Assembly (NCBI RefSeq): GCF_016757215.1
Contig: NZ_JAESIY010000009.1
Coordinates: forward strand, 234,130 to 298,129
Direction of reading: 5' to 3'
Length of the DNA: 64,000 bases
DNA from: Fulvivirga sediminis
GTDB taxonomy: Bacteria > Bacteroidota > Bacteroidia > Cytophagales > Cyclobacteriaceae
Made by a program: the position numbers and the translations under genes. The notes below the pieces were generated by a model, which was not told the DNA's origin, did no database searches, and was given only the letters and a program-made list of their open reading frames with translations. Shown here in pieces: positions 53,625 through 60,789 of the stretch. Position 1 is the stretch's first letter. Each line of letters opens with the position of its first letter.

Positions 53625-53664
53625 AAAATCCCTGGACTGAACGCTCGTCAGCACCAGGGATTTT
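53625..53664 (-). terminator. Terminator after the exported Hcp-like gene
   Basis: Arms AAAATCCCTGG (53625-53635) and CCAGGGATTTT (53654-53664), 15 bp past the stop codon of the minus-strand gene and followed by T-rich sequence on that strand. Confidence 0.75.
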
Positions 53665-53678
53665 CTAGAAACCTACCA

Positions 53679-54146
53679 TTAATACATGGCAATATTATTA
53701 AAGCGTATTTCTCTCACATTAATACTCATTTGTGGTGAAGCTGAATAGCTATAACCGCCACTAAAAGATTCATTGTAAGAATAAACTCTACCTCCGCTAA
53801 AAGTCAATTTTCTAATAAGCTCTCCACTGTTCTTATCATTAATTAATATTTCCCCTCTCATTTCAGTGGTGCTCTGAGATATCCACCTCAATAAATATTC
53901 ATCTGCAATGGTGGACCAGGTAAGAGTTATGCTAACATCTGGCTTAGGAATAGTATCATTTTTATCATAGGTTTCACGTATATAAAAATAGTCTACTGAC
54001 TGCAAATGATATTCGTGATATTCCTTCTCATCCGGCGTTTTCATTCTGATGACTATATCAGGAATGGGGCCAGTTTCCTGAGCATAACTTATACTGAGGT
54101 TCATCATTAAAGCCATGCTTAACAGTATTAAGCTTTTTGTTATCAT
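53679..54146 (-). CDS. Hcp/TssD-like protein with Sec signal peptide
   Basis: 155 aa. The N-terminus MITKSLILLSMALMMNLSISYAQ is a clear signal peptide. The mature part follows the Hcp/TssD strand order: VDYFYIRETYDKN, KPDVSITLTWSTIADEYLL, RWISQSTTEMRGEILINDKN, RKLTFSGGRVYSYNESFSGG and a last MSINVREIRFNNIAMY. Family Hcp proteins act in the cytoplasm and lack signals, so an exported form is unusual: it might be an exported structural protein or envelope fibre rather than a secretion tube. It is 5 bp downstream of the 234-aa gene and shares its palindrome promoter G. Confidence 0.65.
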   Translation of the reverse strand: MITKSLILLSMALMMNLSISYAQETGPIPDIVIRMKTPDEKEYHEYHLQSVDYFYIRETYDKNDTIPKPDVSITLTWSTIADEYLLRWISQSTTEMRGEILINDKNSGELIRKLTFSGGRVYSYNESFSGGYSYSASPQMSINVREIRFNNIAMY

Positions 54147-54151
54147 ATTTT

Positions 54152-54856
54152 TCAGAGTTTCTCCTCTATTTTCTCTTGCATAACATCATTAGACCAAATG
54201 CCTTTGGCTCCTTTTCTCATATCCATCGTTAATTTCAATGTACCTGATTCAAGACTAATAGCATTATCTTCACTAGCAACTAGTAATACTTCACTCACAT
54301 TTTCCTGCAAAGCCTCTTTACCCATTTCTTCTTCAGATATGGTTGCTATCACTGTTTTTATCTTATCAATTATTCCCATCCATAGCATCCTCATAACAGG
54401 CTTCATAGCCTCCTCCCCATGGGCTCCTTCCGTGTCCACTTTAATAGAAAGATTCTTCGCTAAAAGTTCACTAAGGACGTCACTCACTTTTTTGCTATGA
54501 GAGGTAATCTGCAGTTTACTAGGCGCTGAACTCTCATCTAAAAATTCCTCATTTTCGCCATCAGAAAGCTTAAATAGCCACCCTTGAGCACTGGGGAGCT
54601 CCAAAGATTCAATAGCTCCGGCATATAGATATTTTAAATCTACTTTGCGACCATCCATCGACCCGAGCAGTACCACCCCTTCTGATTCATCATAGTTTAG
54701 AAGCCACCCTTCTGAGTAACTATGAGCTGTGCGGATAACTAAAAAAGGAGGCTGCGGATTTTCCTTATTCTTTTCTTCTTTTACCCATTCATTGGCGTGT
54801 TTTAATATCTCCATGGGCTTTTTAGCCTGCAATGACAATAATGCTTTTAACTCCAT
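54152..54856 (-). CDS. Unknown protein with C-terminal domain shared with the 133-aa pair
   Basis: 234 aa from the ATG at 54854-54856, placed 23 bp after the -7 box; a longer frame to 54934 crosses the promoter. The N-terminal half (MELKALLSLQAKKPMEILKH, FLVIRTAHSYSEGWLLNYDE, VDLKYLYAGAIESLELPSAQ) is beta-rich and unrecognised. The C-terminal 85 residues run parallel to the 133-aa proteins: IDKIKTVIATISEEEMGKEA, LQENVSEVLLVASED, GTLKLTMDMRKGAKGIWSND and a final EKIEEKL match their GKEA-QE, GVFTI and REYLENAL. So three proteins in this cluster share one domain. It heads a two-gene operon with the exported Hcp-like gene. Confidence 0.7.
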   Translation of the reverse strand: MELKALLSLQAKKPMEILKHANEWVKEEKNKENPQPPFLVIRTAHSYSEGWLLNYDESEGVVLLGSMDGRKVDLKYLYAGAIESLELPSAQGWLFKLSDGENEEFLDESSAPSKLQITSHSKKVSDVLSELLAKNLSIKVDTEGAHGEEAMKPVMRMLWMGIIDKIKTVIATISEEEMGKEALQENVSEVLLVASEDNAISLESGTLKLTMDMRKGAKGIWSNDVMQEKIEEKL

Positions 54857-54879
54857 AACTTTTAATAAAAAATGTTTTA

Positions 54880-54925
54880 CAAAGCTATATTCCATCATTT
54901 TCTGCCGCCTCACTGAATACCATGA
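54880..54925 (-). promoter_or_regulatory. Palindrome promoter G, minus direction
   Basis: Site TCACTGAATACCATGA at 54910-54925, 22 bp, then TAGCTTTG (54887-54880) on the minus strand. It drives the 234-aa and Hcp-like genes. Confidence 0.75.
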
Positions 54926-54981
54926 CTTTAGCATATCACCCTCTGTGGTTAGCTCTACTAATAGCTATCATGATAGCTTTG
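54910..54981 (+). promoter_or_regulatory. Palindrome promoter G, plus direction, tandem sites
   Basis: The same site, 10 bp, a weak copy TCACCCTCTGTGGTTA (54936-54951), 22 bp, and TAGCTTTG at 54974-54981. Spacing is identical to promoter F2. It drives copy 2 of the 133-aa gene and probably the long operon beyond. Confidence 0.7.
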
Positions 54982-55007
54982 CTTCAATTATTTAAAATAA
55001 ATTAATT

Positions 55008-55409
55008 ATGGGATTACAAGAGAAAAAAGCTATTCAAGCTATTAAAGAACAGTACTTTAACGATTATCAAAAAGAACTAAATGAAGTAGTAGGTAAAGAA
55101 CTACCCATCGACATCCAATGGGGTACTTTTAACAATGACCTCAATGCCATTAAATTCATTCCTAGTGTTTGTCTGCAAAGAATTGTAAATGCTATTAAGG
55201 AAATCTGCTCAGATTCTGTAGGTAAAGAGGCCATTCAGGAAAGTGTGCAAACAATCGTAGTACACAACATTGAGCAAGAAAATGCCGAAGCTAACAAAAG
55301 CCTTGTTTTTGACGGAGGTGTATTTACTATCAGAGCCAGCTATGGTGGGCATCACAGCGGTTTCTTTAATGATCTACAAATCAGAGAATATTTAGAGAAC
55401 GCATTATAA
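55008..55409 (+). CDS. Small conserved protein of unknown function, copy 2
   Basis: 133 aa, about 89% identical to copy 1 by my count (14 differences, mostly conservative, e.g. Asp/Glu, Val/Ile). The C-terminal DGGVFTIRASYGGHHSGFF is unchanged, including the Gly-Gly-His-His motif, which suggests a binding or catalytic site. Unlike copy 1 there is no good terminator after it, so RNA polymerase could continue into the zinc-ribbon/1304-aa operon 189 bp downstream. Confidence 0.75.
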   Translation: MGLQEKKAIQAIKEQYFNDYQKELNEVVGKELPIDIQWGTFNNDLNAIKFIPSVCLQRIVNAIKEICSDSVGKEAIQESVQTIVVHNIEQENAEANKSLVFDGGVFTIRASYGGHHSGFFNDLQIREYLENAL

Positions 55410-55598
55410 ACGAGATCGAACTCTATTTATAAGGAGGAGTATAATATGCTGAACCGAAGTGCTATTTAGCCAGGTGCTAGCGCTAAGAGAAAGCAATATA
55501 AATATAGGACAGGCTTAAACCTACCAATTGATTAATCGACCATTTACCAATAGACTTATCCTATATAATAAATTATCATCTAACTAAAAATAAAGATT

Positions 55599-56177
55599 AT
55601 GGAAGCTGAAAACAGCATGTCTAAACTGTTGGTAAACATATTAAAATCCAAAGGGCTTACAGATGAGCATATTACGGCCTTAGAACTATCAGGCGTATGC
55701 AGCAAAGATGATTTTACTATGATTGGCGACTACCAAACATTAATGGACGTAACTGGAGTTGACGAAGAGGCAAGTCAAAAGGTAATGAGCTGGGCTTTGG
55801 GAGCTTCCGCGCCTGTAGCGACTAATGGCAAAGAAAGTGACGGTAGCTCTAACACCCCTATTATAGTGGAGAGCTCTGATGTAGTGAAATGTGTGCACTG
55901 CGGCGCTAAGCAGCCTAAGGATTATGAAACCGGAGACCTTTGTATTTCTTGTGGCCTACAAGCGGAGCCTGTACTAAGCTGCCACTGGTGCTATAGCTCC
56001 GGACCCGGGAAATTTTGTAGGGAATGTGGATCTGAATTTCTAGGGGCTTCAGACTATGAAATAGGCCTGTTCTTAAAGAAAGAGGGAGAATCTAAAAACT
56101 CAATTGTAAAGCTAGTCAAAGAAATGACCGCTCAGGAGAAAGAAGCCATATGGGCTAAAATCAGAAAATCAAGATAA
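55599..56177 (+). CDS. Double zinc-ribbon protein, smaller paralogue
   Basis: 192 aa. An N-terminal helical domain (MSKLLVNILKSKGLTDEHIT, TLMDVTGVDEEASQKVMSWA) of SAM- or death-fold size precedes a Ser-rich linker and four CxxC knuckles: VKCVHCGAKQ, GDLCISCGLQ, LSCHWCYSSG and GKFCRECGSE. A last helix (SIVKLVKEMTAQEKEAIWAK) follows. The zinc part is closely similar to the N-terminus of the next protein, so one arose from the other. It is 6 bp upstream of that gene. No -7 box was found before it, so it probably depends on promoter G. Confidence 0.78.
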   Translation: MEAENSMSKLLVNILKSKGLTDEHITALELSGVCSKDDFTMIGDYQTLMDVTGVDEEASQKVMSWALGASAPVATNGKESDGSSNTPIIVESSDVVKCVHCGAKQPKDYETGDLCISCGLQAEPVLSCHWCYSSGPGKFCRECGSEFLGASDYEIGLFLKKEGESKNSIVKLVKEMTAQEKEAIWAKIRKSR

Positions 56178-56183
56178 ATATCT

Positions 56184-59100
56184 ATGACAACAGTATTATA
56201 TTGCGAACAATGCGACGCTCAACAGCCCAATGATTGGAAGTCCGGTGACTTGTGTGTGCAGTGTGGCGGAGCAGTAAGAGAAGAAGTTCGTTGTGCCTGG
56301 TGTGCTCACACTACTCCCAATGGAAAGTTTTGTAAGCACTGTGGTAATGAGGTACAGTCAGACGCCAACTTTGGCCCCGCTCGTATACTCAAGAGCTTAG
56401 GGGTAGATCAGCTAGAGCTCACTAAAAAGCTAAATGAGCTTTCTGAACCCAAGCTGGAGCAATATAGGAATCAGTTTAACCAGCACTATGCTCATATCGA
56501 AATGGCCAGACAGGATCTGCGCCGATTAGAGAGCATAGTAGTTATACAAGGGCAAGAGAAGTTCAATATTTTAGAAAAAGAACTTCTGCCCCAAATTCCT
56601 TTTAGTGATGATTACATTGAAAAATGTAAAAGTTATGCTAAGCTAGACGCCCCCGAAAGTGACTTAGAGTTTCTTCAGCGTAGCAAGCTGTTTAACAGTA
56701 ACATCAATCAGGAGCTAGCTAAAATTGCATATTTAAGGATAGCACCATTTCCTCAAGAGAAAAATTTAAGCGCCGCAACACTTGATATACTTAATACCAT
56801 TTTAAATGAAAAAGCGCCTTTCAGACAGGAAAATGTACTATTTTTTAGCCATATAAATAGCTTTTTGCCTAAGCTTAACTGGAATATAGTCGCAGAAAAA
56901 GATGAGCTGCAAACTAAAAACGGCAAAGATCTTATTGAGCAAATACATGACTTGGTAGAGCCCATGCTAAAGATAGGCTACCTAAAAGCTTATGCGTCTT
57001 TGGCTTTCTACCATCTACTCTATGGGTTAGGCAAAACAAATCATGCTAAATATGATCGCTTTCAAACACTAGCACAAGAAAGCCTCGACCATCATGATGA
57101 TTCACTGAAGCTAAGTGCCGCACTTCTTTTTAATAATGTTGACATAATAGTTAACATAGCGAAAAATGATACGCCCGTAGGAGCATATGCACTTAGATGG
57201 CTACTTACTAATGAACCCAATCGTCTACCGGACATTGCCGAAGGGGGTAAGATCACTAAAACACAGTTCAGCGTACTAGAAGAGCAGGTTAAATTCCTCA
57301 AAGCAGACTACCTCAAGCAACTGGAACACTGGGAAGACTTGAAAAGGGCGCAAGCACAAAAAAGTCAAGACAAAATCAATAATATTGGCAATCTCTATCA
57401 TAATAACTCGAAATATGAAGAGATAAGAAGAGAAAACGAGGAAAAAATGGCCGAGCTAAACCAGCGCAAGCCACAGCCTCCTTCTTTTCCTGAGGCATTC
57501 GAAAAGCTCTGCCCAAAGATTATCGCACTTATTACCGATGCTACAGATTACAGGGCGGCTGACTTTAAAGATGAAAATGGCCGTACTTTTTATAGCCGCG
57601 TATTAGATTTTATAGGTGAATTTGGTTCCGTTAGCCAGCAAGACATTGATGCGGTAGTTAAGCACAGCAAAACCTACAAACAATATGATGGCATAGAGGC
57701 TCTTATTAAGCATGATTGCCCTGAAAGCCTTAATTACAACGAGGCTATAAACTTTTGGTTTGCCAGACCAGAAGCTCTTAAAACTTATGAAGAAGGAGCT
57801 GTATTCTTACAACAAGCCTATCTAATATTTAAAGCAGGAAACTTCCCAGAGGCTGCGGCTTTAAACAGATTGCTTTTTTTCATTAAAATTCATTTAAGAA
57901 AGATCAATAGCAAAGATGGCGTAACCAGGGGTGTTGTTCTCAATATCTTTAACGCACTTTCTGAAGCTCGTCATCATGTTTCTTATGTATTTGCCCAGTT
58001 CTTTATAGAGGCTATATTCAATACTCAAAATTTCCTGGCTGCAGACTGGTTTACTTTTATCACCTTTAGTCAAGGGTATTTATCTGGGCATTATTTTATA
58101 GATAGCAAAGAAGAGCCACGAGCCTTTACTTTAACAGAAACTTTCATCAATGACTTTTTTGAAGGTTCCTGGGAGCTTTTTGTTTCTAAATACAGCCAGG
58201 TGATTTCATTCAAAAATACAATGGGGTCAGAAGCTAACCATAGCCAGCTGATAGATAGATGGATAGAACCAGTGGCTAATGATTTTGCCGCCCTGCTGCT
58301 TGAAAATCCTGAGTTTAGTAACACGCTTTTAGAAGCACACAAAGAGGCTAAGCTATTAAAGAATGATGGTATTTTACAGATTCAAACAGAAGAAGGTATT
58401 TTCCCTTTTATAGAGGCCTTAGGCAATAAGACTTATTGGGACAGTGGCGATGTTATATTATACTACCACCGCCATAATGACCTAAATTTTAAACAGCCAG
58501 AAGCCTGCCTCAATAATTTTCAAAATTGGCTCATTAGAGATAACTTTCTTAATTATTACGGACCGGTATTTGATAAATATGCCCGTCACTTTTTCACCTT
58601 CTCTGTAAATAGCAACGAAGTGCCTGTAGGTATGATTCGGGCGTGGTTGCATTTATCAGCAGCTACTGCTACAGATGAAAAACGTTCTCGCTTTTTCAAT
58701 GATCAGTTCAAGTGCTTGGTTCCCTATTCTGGGAGTGATGAAATGGTGACCGTCATGCGAGAGGGAGAAGACTTTCAACTTACCGGACAGTATGTAATCG
58801 ACTATATCTTCAATGATTTTAATGAATTATTGACTTACGTCGAAACAAATTTCTATAAAGGCCTTAATCCTGATACCAATAAGTTTGTATTACACGCACT
58901 TAAAGACTTGGGAGCTAATCTGGGCAATGTGCTAATTGAGGAAGATGATAAAAATAAGCTCATGATCTGTCTGCTCAATACGGGCTTGTATAAAGAGAAT
59001 GATGATCATGAACGTGAATTCTGGACAGATCCGCTGCTAAATGTTATGCTGCAAGTAGCGTCCATCATGGAAGACAAAAAAAGTGCTCTTATTTATATCT

Positions 59101-60098
59101 GGCAAATCGCTGATGTCCATTTCAACATTACTGATAGAGTATATGAGTTTGTGAAGGAAGAAATAGCATGTATCCTTAAGGCGGACCAAGCCTATGGCAT
59201 CAAGTTACTATATGCTTATTTGGATGATTATTACTTTGGTAAACATGGTGCACCATGGGTAAATGACATCATGGAAGAATGCGTAGAGGATATAGCCAGA
59301 GGCTTTGTAGATAACCCGGAACTTATGCTATTAGAAGTTGACAACCTACTCAGGTATATCAATAAGAAAGCCTATGATAATGACCAGGATCGTATTCAGC
59401 GTGAATATAAAAAGCATATATTAAATGTGCTCAAACACATGCAGGTAGAAGAAATTCCTGATCAGTTCCTTACCATGCTGAAATTTAAAATGAGAAATAA
59501 AGAGTTAGATTTCTTCTTTCTTACCGATTTGGAAAGTTGGATGAGTGATAATAATATCTCTTATCAAGAAGATGAAGAACCAGAATCTGAACGTACTAGC
59601 TCTGAAGAAGAAGCACATACAGTAAACTTAGAGGTACCTGACGAAATAGACTACGATCCTGATGAGATATCTATGGATCTGATGGAGCTAAGTACATTCA
59701 TGAGTACCTTCAGCGCCACACCAGAAAACATGACCAAACTTATTAATCATTTGCCTTATTATAAAAAGGACAGGAGTAACAACCCTATGCCACTCTCTAT
59801 TCTTATGATGAAGCAAGCAGAGATAAAACCATTTCTAGAGAATGATATTAGCTCAGCTATTAATCTTTATCAAAAACTATTGGAGATAATCATAGACCCG
59901 CTTTGCGCCCCTGATGGACCATTTTCTGCTTACGGACAATTCGCAGCTATGCAAATGCAGCAACTACTGGAAGGATCTATGTTTGCTATGCAATATATTA
60001 CTTCTCTAGAAGCTATGTCCGGTGCTGGAGCATACACTCCTGCACATCAGCAAATGATTGAAAATACCATTGAAACACTTAAAACTCAAGGCAAATAA
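56184..60098 (+). CDS. Giant zinc-ribbon/helical-repeat protein of unknown function
   Basis: 1304 aa, no signal peptide. Residues 1-55 form a double zinc ribbon (LYCEQCDAQQPNDW, GDLCVQCGG, VRCAWCAHTT, GKFCKHCGNE). The remaining 1250 residues are almost wholly helical, with a coiled-coil part (about 370-430, DLKRAQAQKSQDKINN) and HEAT/ARM-like stretches, an acidic region near 1130-1170 (EDEEPESERTSSEEEAH) and a Met/Gln-rich end (YGQFAAMQMQQLLEGSMFAM). I do not recognise it. The size and form fit a scaffold. Its stop TAA overlaps the next start codon. Confidence 0.8.
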   Translation: MTTVLYCEQCDAQQPNDWKSGDLCVQCGGAVREEVRCAWCAHTTPNGKFCKHCGNEVQSDANFGPARILKSLGVDQLELTKKLNELSEPKLEQYRNQFNQHYAHIEMARQDLRRLESIVVIQGQEKFNILEKELLPQIPFSDDYIEKCKSYAKLDAPESDLEFLQRSKLFNSNINQELAKIAYLRIAPFPQEKNLSAATLDILNTILNEKAPFRQENVLFFSHINSFLPKLNWNIVAEKDELQTKNGKDLIEQIHDLVEPMLKIGYLKAYASLAFYHLLYGLGKTNHAKYDRFQTLAQESLDHHDDSLKLSAALLFNNVDIIVNIAKNDTPVGAYALRWLLTNEPNRLPDIAEGGKITKTQFSVLEEQVKFLKADYLKQLEHWEDLKRAQAQKSQDKINNIGNLYHNNSKYEEIRRENEEKMAELNQRKPQPPSFPEAFEKLCPKIIALITDATDYRAADFKDENGRTFYSRVLDFIGEFGSVSQQDIDAVVKHSKTYKQYDGIEALIKHDCPESLNYNEAINFWFARPEALKTYEEGAVFLQQAYLIFKAGNFPEAAALNRLLFFIKIHLRKINSKDGVTRGVVLNIFNALSEARHHVSYVFAQFFIEAIFNTQNFLAADWFTFITFSQGYLSGHYFIDSKEEPRAFTLTETFINDFFEGSWELFVSKYSQVISFKNTMGSEANHSQLIDRWIEPVANDFAALLLENPEFSNTLLEAHKEAKLLKNDGILQIQTEEGIFPFIEALGNKTYWDSGDVILYYHRHNDLNFKQPEACLNNFQNWLIRDNFLNYYGPVFDKYARHFFTFSVNSNEVPVGMIRAWLHLSAATATDEKRSRFFNDQFKCLVPYSGSDEMVTVMREGEDFQLTGQYVIDYIFNDFNELLTYVETNFYKGLNPDTNKFVLHALKDLGANLGNVLIEEDDKNKLMICLLNTGLYKENDDHEREFWTDPLLNVMLQVASIMEDKKSALIYIWQIADVHFNITDRVYEFVKEEIACILKADQAYGIKLLYAYLDDYYFGKHGAPWVNDIMEECVEDIARGFVDNPELMLLEVDNLLRYINKKAYDNDQDRIQREYKKHILNVLKHMQVEEIPDQFLTMLKFKMRNKELDFFFLTDLESWMSDNNISYQEDEEPESERTSSEEEAHTVNLEVPDEIDYDPDEISMDLMELSTFMSTFSATPENMTKLINHLPYYKKDRSNNPMPLSILMMKQAEIKPFLENDISSAINLYQKLLEIIIDPLCAPDGPFSAYGQFAAMQMQQLLEGSMFAMQYITSLEAMSGAGAYTPAHQQMIENTIETLKTQGK

Positions 60099-60787
60099 TG
60101 AACAAGCTTGTATTACCAGCAGAAAATGAATTGCACTGGGCTATAAGTTTATCAGCCCTCCAAATGCAAACCGTGGGTAATTGTGATCACGAAGACCTGC
60201 TAGGTTATGATCATACTAACCCAAGCATAATAAGCTACTTTAAAGATTATCTATTTACCCATAACATTTATAGTAAGAAGGATGTAAATGATGCGCTTTA
60301 TTTCTATGCAAATGACAGGATGTATAACCAAATGTTTCATGAAATGAGCCATCAAGCAGATTTGCTCTCTGAGGAAGATTTCAATACGCTGATAGATGAC
60401 CAGGATACCGATACTAATAAAAAAAGGCTTCTTTTGGCACAGCATTATAGCTCTTCATTAAAAAAATGCGGCCTTATTGGCTATGACATCTCTTCTTACA
60501 TCATGTTATGTCGCCTTTGTGTGCTGTGTGGCTACCTTTCCGAAGAAGAACTGAGGCGTAGAGTGACGGAAATTGCTCCTCTAGCCAGGCGCTATTTTAG
60601 CAACTGGGAAGACTTCAATAAAAATGTAGTACTTGGAGATCAGTTTGTAAAAGGAGAAATGGATATGAATAACGAAGCCATTGCTGTTACTAACCCAATA
60701 CTAAGAAGCTATCATGAGCTATATGCCTCTAGAGGTATGGAGTCTTTCCCATTTAAAAATGATTACTGGTCTGAAGAAACTAAATAA
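60098..60787 (+). CDS. DUF1266 protein
   Basis: 229 aa. The C-terminal half fits DUF1266: GLIGYDISSYIMLCRLCVLC, GYLSEEELRRRVTEIAPLAR and RYFSNWEDFNKNVVLGDQF carry the family's D---Y---R-----GYL-EEE--------R--F-SW--F pattern. The first 90 residues (ENELHWAISLSALQMQTVGN) hold the ALS-like part seen in members with W..G..A....... The function of DUF1266 is not known; E. coli members are YbeR and YbeU. It overlaps the giant gene by one base and is 2 bp upstream of the TPR gene. Confidence 0.75.
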   Translation: MNKLVLPAENELHWAISLSALQMQTVGNCDHEDLLGYDHTNPSIISYFKDYLFTHNIYSKKDVNDALYFYANDRMYNQMFHEMSHQADLLSEEDFNTLIDDQDTDTNKKRLLLAQHYSSSLKKCGLIGYDISSYIMLCRLCVLCGYLSEEELRRRVTEIAPLARRYFSNWEDFNKNVVLGDQFVKGEMDMNNEAIAVTNPILRSYHELYASRGMESFPFKNDYWSEETK

Positions 60788-60789
60788 CC

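Larger units (their letters stand above)
54910..55409 (+). repeat. Duplicated promoter-gene unit, copy 2
   Basis: Counterpart of 52912-53412. The strong and weak sites, the -7 box and the gene keep their spacing; the leader ATGATAGCTTTGC is the same in both. Confidence 0.8.

Noticed and set aside
42713..54925. Reading the palindrome as a CRP/FNR site
   Set aside because: CRP sites are TGTGA-N6-TCACA; here the half-sites are in the opposite order (TCAC...GTGA) with a GAATTC core. No CRP-type gene is nearby.
55431..55469. Strong Shine-Dalgarno-like AAGGAGGAG before a 7-residue frame (MLNRSAI)
   Set aside because: Strong SD sites are not typical of this phylum and the frame overlaps the remains of the terminator hairpin; probably chance.
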